From: Zarea fungicola | Taxonomy: Eukaryota > Ascomycota > Sordariomycetes > Hypocreales > Cordycipitaceae | Direction: 5' to 3' | Assembly (NCBI GenBank): GCA_900169235.1 | Contig: FWCC01000256.1 | Span: forward strand, 186,001-250,000 | DNA length: 64,000 nucleotides | Part shown: positions 22,965-33,378 of the stretch, piece after piece | Layout of the letters: each line of letters opens with the position of its first letter | How positions within the stretch are numbered: the stretch's first letter is position 1 | Notes under the pieces: generated by a model | Seen by the model: only the letters and a program-made list of their open reading frames with translations | Told to the model about the DNA's origin: nothing | Database searches by the model: none | Program-made: the position numbers and the translations under genes

Positions 22965-23170
22965 CCTACCTAGGTAGGTAGGTAGTATAGATCGCTACCG
23001 GCCGCTATAATACGGCTCGCTTTAAGTGCTACTGACATTCTAAGGTACCTACCTAGGTACTAAGGTAGGTAGGCACTAGTGCCAGGTAGGCACCTTGGTA
23101 GTGGCCTCCGTACCTTTGTAGCTACATACCTACGTGGCTACCTAGTACCAGTAAGCAGGTACTTGGATAT
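22965..23170. repeat. Degenerate CCTAGGTA/GTAGGTAC repeat tract
   Basis: Many interspersed copies of TAGGTAGG, ACCTACCT and GGTACCTA on both strands, for example around 22971-22988 and 23044-23070. It looks like a cryptic simple repeat rather than a structured array; units are short and irregularly spaced. It lies in the promoter region of the HSL-type hydrolase gene. Confidence 0.7.
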
Positions 23171-23345
23171 CAAATTAGGTAGTACACGTGCAAGGCATGA
23201 ACCAGTGTGGGACCGCTGGGCTAACCAGGCGCCGTCGGGTCCTACACCGCGGAACGCTTTGTTTCCCCTCGGCCTGGCAGCCAAAAGCACCAGTGGAGCA
23301 AAGCTTACAACCCCGCCAACAGATGTCGGCCAACAAAAAATCTGG

Positions 23346-23352
23346 TATAAAG
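23346..23352 (+). promoter_or_regulatory. TATA box of HSL-type hydrolase gene
   Basis: TATAAAG, 135 nt before the ATG at 23481, compatible with a fungal core promoter and a 5' leader of about 100 nt. Confidence 0.5.
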
Positions 23353-23480
23353 AGGCTGTCGATAACTTATTAACAACATCTTTCTTGCATTCTTTGCTTT
23401 CATTGCCGTTTTACTACATCGTACCGTTTCCATTTAACTCCAACTTGAAACGAAGCCCTCAATCCCATTCTGCATCCACC

Positions 23481-24506
23481 ATGGCCGACAACAAGGCTCA
23501 CGAACCTCTGCAGCCCATCCACCCCTCCATGGAGGGTAAGTTGGACCCCGCGTTTGTAAAGCTGTACAACGACAATGTCGCCTACAAGCCCACCGGCCCA
23601 ATTGACCTCGCCATCCTGCGCAAGCACTACTCCCAGCTCTACAGCTACGGCACCGGCGCCGCCCCTGAGGCCGCGCGCACATACGACACGACCTTTCCCC
23701 TCAAGGACGGCACCGAGATTGCGCTTCGCGTGTACGAGCCTGCATCAAAGGGTCCGTGGCCCGTTCACGTCGACTTCCACGGCGGCGGCTGGGGGCTGGG
23801 CGATCTGGACACCGAGTCGCATATTTGCAAGCACATTTGCCAAAAGGCCAACGTCGTCGTCATTGACGTTGCATATCGCCTTGTGCCCGAGCACCCGTAC
23901 CCGACCCAAATCACGGACAGCTTCGAGGCCCTCCAGTACATCCACTCCCACGGCGCCGACAAGTTCCAAATCCAGCCCGATAGCATCTCCGTCGGTGGCG
24001 TCTCAGCAGGCGGCTGCGTCGCGCTTGCCCTGGCACATCTCGCCCGCGACGCTGGGATCCCCCTTCGCCTCGTGGCCGCAGGCACGCCCGTCGTCGACGA
24101 TCTGCCCGCCACGGCCGCCGAGTCCCCCTACGAGTCGATGCGCGAGAACCAGTTTGCGCCCACGCTCAACTGGATGCGTCTGGCGTTCTTTAACCGTCTC
24201 AAGTTCCCCGAGGATCCCGACGAGGCCAAAGCCGCCAAGACCAAGATGGGCTGGTTCGCCAACCTGCTGGACGCGCCCGATTTTAGCAACCTGCCCAAGA
24301 CGGTGATTTATACGGCCAGTGCGGACCCGTTGCGCGATGAGGGCGAGGCGTACGGCAGAAAGCTGATTGAAAATGGCAACGAGGTGGTGCTCAGACGATT
24401 TATTGGCGTGCCGCACCCCTTTATGCACATGGATGGGAACCTGAAGCAAGGCAGCGAGTTTATTGATGAGACGGCTCGCCATATCCGCCTTGCGCACTGG
24501 CAGTGA
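23481..24506 (+). CDS. Alpha/beta hydrolase, hormone-sensitive-lipase (fold-3) type
   Basis: A single exon of 341 residues. The start at 23481 has a strong context (CCACCATGG) and lies downstream of a TATA box; the frame is open further 5' but carries no better start. The oxyanion motif is HGGGW (residues 100-104), the nucleophile elbow is GVSAG (Ser175), and Asp282 in SADPLRDE and His312 in GVPHPF are the likely acid and base. This layout defines the HSL family of bacterial and fungal carboxylesterases and lipases. There is no signal peptide, so it is probably intracellular. Its neighbour on the other strand is a flavin monooxygenase, and it could cleave an ester or lactone in the same route; that link is inference. 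Confidence 0.9.
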   Translation: MADNKAHEPLQPIHPSMEGKLDPAFVKLYNDNVAYKPTGPIDLAILRKHYSQLYSYGTGAAPEAARTYDTTFPLKDGTEIALRVYEPASKGPWPVHVDFHGGGWGLGDLDTESHICKHICQKANVVVIDVAYRLVPEHPYPTQITDSFEALQYIHSHGADKFQIQPDSISVGGVSAGGCVALALAHLARDAGIPLRLVAAGTPVVDDLPATAAESPYESMRENQFAPTLNWMRLAFFNRLKFPEDPDEAKAAKTKMGWFANLLDAPDFSNLPKTVIYTASADPLRDEGEAYGRKLIENGNEVVLRRFIGVPHPFMHMDGNLKQGSEFIDETARHIRLAHWQ

Positions 24507-24771
24507 AGATGAATGATGAATGATAACTAATAAATAAATGACACATAAATAAATGATAAATAATTAAATGACGAATAAATGATAAACATAAGGGAAATAT
24601 ACGATACTAAATAGCCCAATAGAAGAGAAAGAAGTGAAGAATGAAGAATGAGAATGAGACTGAAGAAAAATCATGGTACAGAAAAAAGAGACAACAAACA
24701 ATAAGAAAAAAAGACTGTGAAAGGTGCAAGTCAATTGTTTGACCAGTCATCAAAGCTGGCAAAAAGATTCA
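24507..24771. other. AT-rich 3' region
   Basis: Contains an AAATAAATGATA-like degenerate repeat (24520-24595) just after the hydrolase stop. Probably 3' UTR and polyadenylation signals. Confidence 0.5.
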
Positions 24772-24855
24772 AGCCTCATATCAGATTCGAACTGATGCTT
24801 TTGGAAGGACTGTTTGCGTCAAAATCCAACGTCGTAACCCCTAGACTAATGAGGC
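24772..24855 (-). tRNA. tRNA-Gln(TTG) with a 12-nt intron
   Basis: On the minus strand the acceptor arms GCCTCAT/ATGAGGC pair fully. The D arm is GTC/GAC. The anticodon stem TTGGA/TCCAA encloses loop TTTTGA plus one base, with anticodon TTG reading CAA (Gln). The T arm ATCAG/CTGAT encloses TTCGAAT. A 12-nt insert, 24807-24818 on the plus strand, sits one base 3' of the anticodon, the canonical position for a nuclear tRNA intron. The mature length would be 72 nt. A run of five T just downstream (24761-24765, complement) is the Pol III stop. Confidence 0.93.
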
Positions 24856-27309
24856 ATGGTGCTTTGTCATGGCCTCACGTTGACGCCCCCTTGAAAATAA
24901 AAAGCTTCACATAATGCCAATGGCATTATTATTAATGCCTTTTACTTGACGTATAGACCAGCATCTCTGGCAAGACGCAGCAGAGTGAAACTGCCCCCAC
25001 TGTAATGTCTCGCCATGTCCGAAGACAAGCCACGAGGTGCGGCAAGAAAAAGTAAATAAAACGCTTTGTATTATTGCTCCAGACGAGGAGGCTTCTATTC
25101 TCGTTCTAGATGTCTCGTATGCACGATCAAGGGGGTTCCGAGGGCTTGGGTTGGTGGAGGGGCGAACGTACGATGTTCCTGGCACAAAGCAAACCTCTAC
25201 TTGTGGCAGGACTGAAATCCGCGCACAACATCTGCAGTAATGATAACTAAGAATAAGCGGCTGAAAAAAAAATTGGATGCTGCCGTTGGCCCAAAAAGGT
25301 GGCGCCGCCCTTTCCCAAACTCCTGGCACGGCTGCCTCCCAATAGCCATCCTCACACTCAAGCCGTTGACTGAACTGGTAAGGTGGTGAACCATTCTTTT
25401 TTGGGTTTCGCAGCACGTCACGTCATCTTGATATGGGTAGGCTTTAGCGCCGTTCACTGCACAACCCTGCGTACTTTCGTACAAGGTATTCTATTAGGCG
25501 AGTTTGTAAATTAACCTGCCTACAAACTGGTGGGTTGTTCTGCTATCATCGATTAGGACCAGTAGGTCGGTACCAAGGTAGCTACAGTGATAGAGCTGAG
25601 GTACACTGCTGTCTATACATTGGTGACGGGCTGCAGTGTCGTGCATTCTTCAGGGCCCATCAATATACAGGCCTGCTGCAAGCCCACGCATACTTGACAA
25701 TGAGGCGGCTTATTTTCTTTTCCCCCTTCGTGTAGCCTGATGTATGTATATACAGGTATATATTTAATTTTTTTAATTGATAATATTTATCAGTACGCCC
25801 TAATTTCGAATAAAGTATGAGAGGGACAATGTGGATTTTGTGTCGTTGACTTTGGCTGGCTGGAAATGTTCCTTGCTCCGGGTAGGGGTCCCGGCAGGGC
25901 CATGCACACTACCAATATGTATGTCAGTATCCTGATGTTGGGACTCTGACTTGCTTGTGGCGTTCCTCAAGCCATCCCCCCGTCGCCTCGTGGCCCCCCA
26001 GCCAGCTTCGCAACACTTTATCTGCTCCGTATTTTTTGCCTGCTCGTTGGCTGATTATTGTTATTGGCAGGGGGGGCAGTCCGAGTTGAAGCTGGCAGAT
26101 AGATTTTGTTTTGCAAAGGGCGCACACAGCTAGCCCCATCGGGTGAATATAGTGTGCATTATGTCGCCACAGCCCTCATGGCGGCAGCGGCGGTTGAATG
26201 ATTCAAGATGCTTCCACTGGCTCGCAAATCAGCGAACTTGCTGTGAAGAAGAAGGAAAGAAGGTATCGAAAGCCTGGACCACCGATAAGTCGTCAGCTAA
26301 GTTGGTTAGTTATTTAATAGTATGCCGCCCCCGTCCCGTTCCCCGTGCGGGCCATCCGCCACTCGCCATACATACACCCAGTAGCTAATAAGTCCTGGAG
26401 TATTGCGTACCCACGGAGCTTACAGTTCTACAATCCTGGTCAGCATTTATTATTTGTCTCAGCAGCCAGACTGGTATTCCCGCTCTTCCCCGGGGGTCAG
26501 TTCCCCTGCTCGCTAAAGAAAAATAAAATCAACAAAGGAAATACAGTGCCAAGTACGTCATTGTTCGCACTGTAGCTGATTCTCGCTTGCAGGGCTTGGC
26601 CGATTGGGCAGGAGCCCATCTCTACTCGATACCACTCCCTCCCCCTCGGTAATCAACTGTGATTTGCTACCAGGGACTGGTGGTGTGTTCAACATCCCCC
26701 CCTCAGAGACCCAGAATAAAGCCACCAAAGAACCACGTTCAGTGGTGGGCTCTAAGCCTACCTCGGTCAAAGGCGCCGTGAGAGAAGAGGGGATCTGCGC
26801 CGCTTTTGCTCATTTTCTTCTTCCCCGTCTGCCACCGTCTTCAACGCTGGATACGGCAGTGGATATTCCATCAGATCATTTATTACAGTCTTTGTGGCAG
26901 TTGGCCCCCCCGTCACTCCCGCTTACCACAAGTCCACAAAGGCGCTCTCCCAGCTCCATCAACTAGTTCAAGCCAGAACGATTCCCCATCCACTCTCACG
27001 ACAAACTGTTTCTCCTCATTTCTCCATCGACTCTGATTACTCGTTGCACCCGTTGTAGCCCTTTTTTGATCATCATCACCATTGTTTCGCGATTCTTTTT
27101 CGACTCTCGCTTCTTCTGTTCGAGTATAAAATTTCCCGCCGATGTTTTGTCCCCCATCGTCACGAGCCAAGTTAAACCCGCATCCAGAAGAAAACTATAA
27201 AACGGACTACGACGACGACGACGACACCTTTACAAAGCAACCCCCCATTCTTTCACGCCAAGAAGAAAAGTAGAGAACTCATTCTCTGCCTACTCCTCAA
27301 GTCGATTCC
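24856..27309. other. Gene-free stretch upstream of the dual zinc-cluster regulator
   Basis: No supported gene. The 26600-26790 part has open frames on both strands with protein-like composition but no motif I can name. The last 200 nt are pyrimidine-rich, with TATA-like sites and a (CGA)n run at about 27207-27225, typical of a long 5' leader. Confidence 0.5.
27196..27202 (+). promoter_or_regulatory. Possible TATA box of Zn2Cys6 regulator
   Basis: TATAAAA, 108 nt before the ATG. A second copy lies at 27125-27131; which one is used is unknown. Confidence 0.35.
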
Positions 27310-29163
27310 ATGGGCTCCGACAGCAGGCCTGTGTGCCATCGCTGCGCCCAGATCAAGCAGGCCTGCGATGGAAACCTGCCCTGTGCCCGATGCGTGCGAC
27401 TGAGTCTGCCCTGCATGCCTCGCGATGCCACAGGTGTCAGCGACGGATATCCCGGTGCGCTCGGTGACATGCCCAAGGCCCGCATTCGCCGTGTCCAGAC
27501 GGGCTGCCTGATGTGCAAGCGACGCAAGAAGAAGTGCGACGAAACAAAGCCCCGTTGCGGTGACTGTCGCCGCCTCTGTCTCGACTGCGCCTGGCCTCCT
27601 GAGCGCTCCAAGGATAAGTCGCCCAGCATCTCCACCATCCGTGAGCCGCCGGCCGAAAAGACAAACGGCGACGCGGCCGGTATCGAGATTCCCCTCCGGG
27701 CCAGCCGCAGCCCGACCATGAGCTCCCGTGGCTCACCGCATTCCAACTCCAGTCCCAACGGGAGAAGTCAAAGCAATGCCAGCAGTCACCAAAGCGACAT
27801 CAAGCCGAAAATCATCACCATCAAACAGGACCGATCTCCCTCTGACGCCGAAGGTGCTTCCGACAAGGCTTCTTGGGATCTGTCTACCTCGCCTCCGACT
27901 TGGGTAGAATCCTTTACACCTGCCAGTAATGCAAGCACACACGACACAACCGACGCGAATGGCAATTCTACCTTGTCAGTGTATGTTCCGCAGCTACTAC
28001 CGCAACTGCAAACCACTAATGACAAAGCCTTGATGAACCACTACTCCACCATTGTTTCCTCTATCCTCTCAAGAAGAAGCTCTTCCAGCAACCCGTATAA
28101 TCACTACCTGCTGCCCATGGCCCAGTCCAACGATCTCGTCCTTCACTGCATTCTCGCCTTATCCGCAAATCATTGGCGGAAACTGCAGCCGGTATTGGGG
28201 AGTCGGGGCCTTTATCACCAAAGCAAAGCAACATCGGCACTGGCCAAGCTACTGCCGCATGTTGATAAGCAAAGCGCAGATATCGCTCTCGTTGCCAGTT
28301 TATTGCTCTGCATGACGGAATTGTTTGATGGTACAAGTGAGGGATGGAAGCTGCATCTCAAGGGCGCTAAACGACTGTTGATTACTCTCATGACGCAGCA
28401 AGGTGAAGTCATGACAGGTCACTACAAATTTCTCTTACGACTGGCCCGGTTCCTTGATTCAGCGGCGACAACGTCGACCTGTCGTCCACCTCTTATCGGA
28501 GACGAGGAGGCGGAAGCAGCTGCCCTACACCGCCTTTCTTTCAGCCCCGACGAGGAGGATTCGGCAGTGTACGGAATTCCTAAGGAGCTATTTCATCTAC
28601 TGGACCGCGTCAACACCCTCGCAGACAAGCGCAAGACTCGTGTGGATCGGGCATCGGAAGCCGCCTTTCGGGATGAGGCACAACAAGTCGAAGAGCGCAT
28701 CAACCACTGGTCCTACGAATACGGCGGCATGTCTCGCGCCGTCTACAATATGTCCCCTAACGGCGATGACGTCCTCCACGCAGCTGTCGCTTTTGAGAAT
28801 GCTGTCCGCCTGCGCTTACATCAAGTCGTCGAGGGATACGAGCTAACAGACCCCAAAATCGAGCAATGCGTCAATGGTATCCTGGATTCAGTGCAAAAGA
28901 TTCGCTATGGGAGTCCGCTCGAGGCGTGCGTGCTCTTTCCGCTGGTCATGGCTGGTGGCGCATGTGGCAAGTATGAGCAGCGCTTGATTATCCAAGACAG
29001 GCTATTGGTCATGGAGCGGACGTGTGGCTTTGGGTATGTGTATAATGCACGCGATTTGGTCGAGCGTGTGTGGTCGCGAAGAGATGAGACTGCCGGGACA
29101 GGTGTCATTGTGAATTGGGCGCGTATTCGCTATGAAGAGATGCATGGATTAGTTGTTTTCTAG
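27310..29163 (+). CDS. Transcription factor with two Zn2Cys6 clusters
   Basis: A single exon of 617 residues. Two complete zinc binuclear cluster motifs follow one another. The first has cysteines at 9, 12, 19, 25, 28 and 35 (spacing 2-6-5-2-6). The second has them at 66, 69, 76, 83, 86 and 93 (2-6-6-2-6) with the basic KRRKKK typical of DNA contact. A Ser/Pro-rich linker (about residues 100-210) leads into a helical C-terminal half with MNHYSTIVSSIL, NDLVLHCILALSANHWRKLQP and SLLLCMTELFDGTSEGWKLHLKGAKRLL, as in the Fungal_trans_2 regulatory domain. It should be a nuclear DNA-binding regulator. A flavin monooxygenase gene converges on it with 173 nt between stop codons, making that gene a candidate target. 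Most family members carry one cluster only. Confidence 0.93.
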   Translation: MGSDSRPVCHRCAQIKQACDGNLPCARCVRLSLPCMPRDATGVSDGYPGALGDMPKARIRRVQTGCLMCKRRKKKCDETKPRCGDCRRLCLDCAWPPERSKDKSPSISTIREPPAEKTNGDAAGIEIPLRASRSPTMSSRGSPHSNSSPNGRSQSNASSHQSDIKPKIITIKQDRSPSDAEGASDKASWDLSTSPPTWVESFTPASNASTHDTTDANGNSTLSVYVPQLLPQLQTTNDKALMNHYSTIVSSILSRRSSSSNPYNHYLLPMAQSNDLVLHCILALSANHWRKLQPVLGSRGLYHQSKATSALAKLLPHVDKQSADIALVASLLLCMTELFDGTSEGWKLHLKGAKRLLITLMTQQGEVMTGHYKFLLRLARFLDSAATTSTCRPPLIGDEEAEAAALHRLSFSPDEEDSAVYGIPKELFHLLDRVNTLADKRKTRVDRASEAAFRDEAQQVEERINHWSYEYGGMSRAVYNMSPNGDDVLHAAVAFENAVRLRLHQVVEGYELTDPKIEQCVNGILDSVQKIRYGSPLEACVLFPLVMAGGACGKYEQRLIIQDRLLVMERTCGFGYVYNARDLVERVWSRRDETAGTGVIVNWARIRYEEMHGLVVF

Positions 29164-29336
29164 AGAAGGCATATGCGGAGCGACATATTACTGCAGTTTG
29201 TTTTGATATTTAGCACTTTGCGTTTGATTTACTTAACGAATACCATGACGAGTTTGAATTCTACAACAGGGATGTATCATATTCCCGACCACTCTAATCA
29301 TCATCTTTCTTTGACGACGAAAAACCAGGTAGCACT

Positions 29337-30599
29337 TTACTGTTGCCTCTCCTTTTCGTACTCCGCCACTAACTCGGCAATGTGCGCATGCATATCATAA
29401 CCACATACTTCCTCAATCGTCAGCTTCCCCGGCCGATCGCTCGCGCTACTCCAGCCAATTCTCTCGCGGATATCGGTCCGCGCCCTGCGACTCGCCTCCT
29501 GCAGCGTCGTCGCCCTTGGCTTCCTCACCTTCTCATACAGTACCAGCTTCTCCCTGACGCCCAAATCTGCGTACTTTTCCCCAAACAGGATCCCCAGCGC
29601 GCCTGCATCCTCGACGGCCATGCACGCCCCTTGCGATTGATCTGGCATCATGGGATGCGCCGCGTCGCCCAGCAAAGTGGCCACCCCCGTGGTCCAGTGC
29701 GGGTACTCGTCGTGGTTGTAGAGCCGCCACATCTTGATGTCGTCGGCGTTGCGGAACAGAACGCGCATCCGTGCATCCAGGTCCGGAAATGTGGCCGCGA
29801 GGCGCTCCCCCGTCGTGGATATGTTCCAGCCGTCCTCCCCGACGTCGTTCTTGGCCGCCGGGTAGAAGCAGTAGCAGCTGACGACGTCGTTGCCGGAGCA
29901 CGGCGACATGACAATCTTCTCGATGCCCTCGCCGCCCCAAAACTCAATGGCCGAGTCGTCGGCAAAGGAGGCGAGGCCCAGCGCCGTGAGGCGGTCGCGG
30001 TGGATGATGCAGCGATAGCAGCACGACTCGGACGGGGTGATCTGGGGCGTGATGCCGAGGCCTTGGATGCGTAGCGTGCTGCGGATGCCATCGGCGCAAA
30101 TGACGGCGTCGTGGGTGGCCGTATTCCCGTTCTCAAATGTCAGCTGCCCCGTTTCCGGGTTCAGCGCGATGGCCTTGTGCCACGTCTTGAGCACGACGGG
30201 CGTGCCCACGCCGCTGGATAATGTGGAGGACACAGCTGTCTCCTTGAGGAGGTTGTGCAGGTCGATGCGGTGAAAATTGTTGTAGTCGGTGCCGAAGCGC
30301 GCGCGGTAGTCGCCGAGCGGATACGTCCCCGTCACGGCGCCCGTCGACCACTCGTGCCGGACGAGGTTTCGCAGAATGACGGGCTTGGCATCCGGGATGG
30401 GGACGGCCCATTCGGCGAGGAAACGGGAACCATTGGAAGCGAGGGAGAGGGAGGCACCAACCTCGCCGCCAAAATCATAGCGTTCGTAGAGGGTAACGAC
30501 ATGACCGGCACGGCGGAGGGCGATGGCGGCGCTGAGGCCGCCTAAACCGGAGCCCACGATGCCGATGTTGTAGGAAGGGGGAGGAGTTGTCATGGACAT
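29337..30599 (-). CDS. FAD-dependent monooxygenase (salicylate hydroxylase-like)
   Basis: A single exon of 420 residues. The FAD Rossmann motif is GSGLGG (residues 16-21), followed by VTLYERYDFGGEVGA. HRIDLHNLL is the ribose-contact segment, DAVICADGIRSTLR is the DG motif and ATLLGDAAHPMMPDQSQGACMAVEDA is the GD motif with its conserved proline-rich extension. The order and spacing match class A aromatic-ring hydroxylases of the salicylate/6-hydroxynicotinate monooxygenase type. No signal peptide; no PTS1. It shares the family, but not obvious close identity, with the enzyme coded at 20770-22084. The adjacent convergent Zn2Cys6 gene may control it. Substrate unknown. Confidence 0.92.
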   Translation of the reverse strand: MSMTTPPPSYNIGIVGSGLGGLSAAIALRRAGHVVTLYERYDFGGEVGASLSLASNGSRFLAEWAVPIPDAKPVILRNLVRHEWSTGAVTGTYPLGDYRARFGTDYNNFHRIDLHNLLKETAVSSTLSSGVGTPVVLKTWHKAIALNPETGQLTFENGNTATHDAVICADGIRSTLRIQGLGITPQITPSESCCYRCIIHRDRLTALGLASFADDSAIEFWGGEGIEKIVMSPCSGNDVVSCYCFYPAAKNDVGEDGWNISTTGERLAATFPDLDARMRVLFRNADDIKMWRLYNHDEYPHWTTGVATLLGDAAHPMMPDQSQGACMAVEDAGALGILFGEKYADLGVREKLVLYEKVRKPRATTLQEASRRARTDIRERIGWSSASDRPGKLTIEEVCGYDMHAHIAELVAEYEKERQQ

Positions 30600-31590
30600 T
30601 TCTGAATTTCCAGGAAGGAAAATAACTAAATAACTAAATAAATAATAGCCAGCAGTTACACCTCCGTGGAGCCCTCTTATAGTGTCTGCTCTGCGCTTCC
30701 TCTGTCTGGTTACTTCGGCGGCGGCAATGCGTATTGGTGATTGATGTTCGTGGCTGCGCCGGGATATCGCTTACCAGGAGATCTCAGTGAAAGCGAAAAG
30801 CAGAGATATCAATAGAGGTTTTCTGGTATATAGGAGACAGAAATAAATAGAACTCAGAATATGAAATGCCCCCGACAGCCGAGCACTTGCCAAAGACGGG
30901 CCTAGTGCTCCATATATAGCCCTAGTTATTAGTTAGTATCTAGCCGGCCTGCCTGGGCGGGTGATTCCATCCCAACCCCCGCAAAAGGCCGAGATTCTGC
31001 GCGGCATCCACGCCGCGGTCTGTTGAACAAGAATTTAGAGGGGCCTTGACTCGTATTTACTAAATAGCAGCCAAGTAGCCAAGGTCTATTTTCTGTTGAT
31101 GTATGATTCCTTAATTTTTATTTTCTTCAACCGTCGCTGCCAAGTTTCAATTATTTATGGCGGGTGGCGCATTTCATCTGCGCTCCGTCGGCTCCGCGGC
31201 GTGGCGGGTAACATCCTCAGGGAGGCCATGCGACGGGTTACTAGGATACAGTAGCTTTATTCGGCCAGCCGGAAGACTAGTAGACTGCCACTAGTGGTGA
31301 GCTAACAGTGCTCCATGCTTTCCCAATAAGCATGCTTGAACGATTTCTGTGGCCAGCTGGACCTAAGCCTCAAAGTGTCCCAACGCCACCATTTTATTAT
31401 TTAGATTGATTGAAACGTCTAGTCACAGGGTAGGATTTGGTTAAATTCGATCAAGTCTAGGAGACTTGCAGGGTAACATAAATCACAGTTGGGCCCAAGA
31501 TGCCAATATTTAGAAATTGAATAACTGGCAACATTGCAAGTGTGTAGAGGCAACACGCGGCGAAGGAATTTAAGAGACCAATAAACACTA
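30600..31590. other. Gene-free stretch left of the transposon
   Basis: Upstream flank of the monooxygenase gene and left flank of the transposon. No ORF supported. Confidence 0.5.
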
Positions 31591-31627
31591 ACGCCCACCA
31601 CCCCCCTACGGTCATACCCACCTCCGG
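31591..31627 (+). repeat. Left terminal inverted repeat
   Basis: 37 nt, identical to the reverse complement of 33379-33415; begins ACGCCCACCACCCCCCTACG. The flanking TA is at 31589-31590. Confidence 0.95.
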
Positions 31628-31721
31628 TCACCCATAGCGTCAAGTCTGTACGCCTTTAAAAAATATTATAACAATACCAAAAAAAAATAAATTAAGAATA
31701 AAAATAGTATCACTCAATAGC

Positions 31722-33273
31722 TTATTCTTCAAACAATTCAACCTCATCAATATCAATTACAGGTGCTTTCTCAATCCCTAGTAATTGCCGGTTAAGTTCG
31801 CATCGAGTCTTTTTAACCTCTATTACTTGAATAAATGCTTTATTTGGATCTTTTATGACTTTTGCGCGTTTTTGTGGCCTTATATTAGTAATTTCCTGTG
31901 TAAGATTATTTATCTTTGTAATTGAAGTGGCAATTATAGCATTTTGTATAGTAATCTTCTTTCTAATCTTGCGTACAATTTGACGTGCTGTTGGTGATGT
32001 CTCCTTATGGTTATAAAGGTCAGAAAGTAGCCTCTTAACCTGCTGTGAGTTTGAAGGAGTATTGATGCTAATATTATATGCCTTTGGAGGCGTTTTTAGT
32101 ATAGCTGGTGCCTTTTGTGCCTTATAAAGGAGTAATGGGCTTAGTAATGGCTTTGTAATATTAACCGGGAAAAGCCCTGACGCCCGCTAGCCAGCTAATA
32201 TATTTTTTTTCGATCATTCTGAGATCCCGAGCCGTTTTGTAGTATAGTAGAAACTGCCTTTTGCCTTTAGCTGATGTAGCTGCGATGTGAGGTTGCTTTC
32301 TGAGTTCTCGACGATAGTACGCCTTTACTGGGCTAAAAACACCTATATTGAGAGGTTGAAGGACATGAGAGCTATGAGGTGGTAGGAATAGGATAAAAAT
32401 ATTGTTAATGTAATATTTGTATAGAAATTCGGTTGTAGTATGACTTCTGTGGCTGTTAATAACTAAAAGTTGGCGGCCTCCTTGAGGAGGTGTAGTCTTA
32501 GGGATAAAGATCGTTTTGAGCCAAAGAACTGTGATACTATTATTTGTCTAGCCTTTTTCTGTAGCCTTAAAATGCCACTTTTTAAAGGGCTTTACTTTAT
32601 GAGGAAACCACTGTTGTTGTACGTTATTTCCCTGGAAAATTACTAGAGGACTCAGCTTCGTCCCTGTAGCTGAGATGCACTTGATAATTGTGCTCTAAAA
32701 GCGCTGCCTAGACTGCTTCTTTAGAGCCATTTTCTTCTTTGACGACCCTAGTACTAGACCGTTTTCTCTGAGGCCTATTGCTAGCCCGGTTTCGTCCATA
32801 TTGTATCGCTGGGAAGGAGGGATCTCTTGTAGTGCAGGAATGGCGAGAAGCCGGAAGAATTCCTGAATAGCGTTAGTTGATGCGCCATTAATTCTCTTTA
32901 GGTCCATTCGCTTGCCTCTTAAGGTCTTAACCTCAGGGTTTCGCTGTAAATAGCCTGTTAACCAATTTGTGCTAAGTGGTTCTGTATCGCTATTTGCTTT
33001 CACTATTTTGGCAGCCATCTCTTGGACCTGTGTATGCGTAGGAGCGTTGCCAATAAAGTCTTGTGTAAGGATCTAGCCAGTTAAATGCCTCTCTTGGTCA
33101 CTTGTTAGGCGTTGGAATGACTTAAAAGCCTTGCTTTGTGATAATCTTCCGTTTTTTTGAGCAGATAGAGTTGTCTGAGGAACCCCCTAGCGTTTTGCAC
33201 TTGCCACTATGCTATGGCCATTAAGAACATCAAGCATGGCATTTTGAATATCTTTCTCAGTGTAATTGCCCAT
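31722..33273 (-). pseudogene. Pogo/Fot1-family transposase pseudogene
   Basis: The frame starts at the ATG at 33271-33273 and ends at the TAA at 31722-31724. It encodes the family layout: an N-terminal helix-turn-helix/CENPB-like region (QNAMLDVLNG; GVPQTTL; NWLTGYLQRNPEV) and a DDE_1 domain with RYNMDETG, ISATG, HSSHVLQPL and FPVNITKPLL. It is dead. Four in-frame TAG codons (lowest bases 33187, 33073, 32695 and 32548) sit where Trp is usual or plausible. There is one net +1 frame change at about 32180-32190. Two of the three catalytic acids are Asn (LLVINSH and QPLNIGVF), leaving only the Asp in NMDETG. The TAG changes fit C-to-T in CpA on the plus strand, the classical RIP context. Confidence 0.9.
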
Positions 33274-33378
33274 ATTGTAACCGTAAATAAAGTTTGGGGC
33301 TTATTGAATAAAAAATGCACGAGAAATCGCGATTTTGGTGATGTGGTTGTGGTGTTGAGGAGGACGCGTTGGGGCTGG

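Larger units (their letters stand above)
22085..23480. other. Divergent intergenic region between monooxygenase and HSL-type hydrolase
   Basis: A 1.4-kb bidirectional upstream region. It contains a direct repeat of CGGAGTACTA near 22288-22306 and the CTAGGTA-type repeat tract annotated separately. No gene seen, although the frame upstream of the hydrolase ATG stays open to 23079. Confidence 0.5.

Noticed and set aside
26558..26790. Protein-like frames on both strands upstream of the Zn2Cys6 regulator
   Set aside because: I could not tie them to a family, and both strands are equally open. It may be an old repeat, but a genome-wide search would be needed to say so.
27437..27736. Minus-strand frame inside the regulator gene
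   Set aside because: Antisense of the zinc-cluster coding region; Cys-poor, Arg/Gly-rich shadow.
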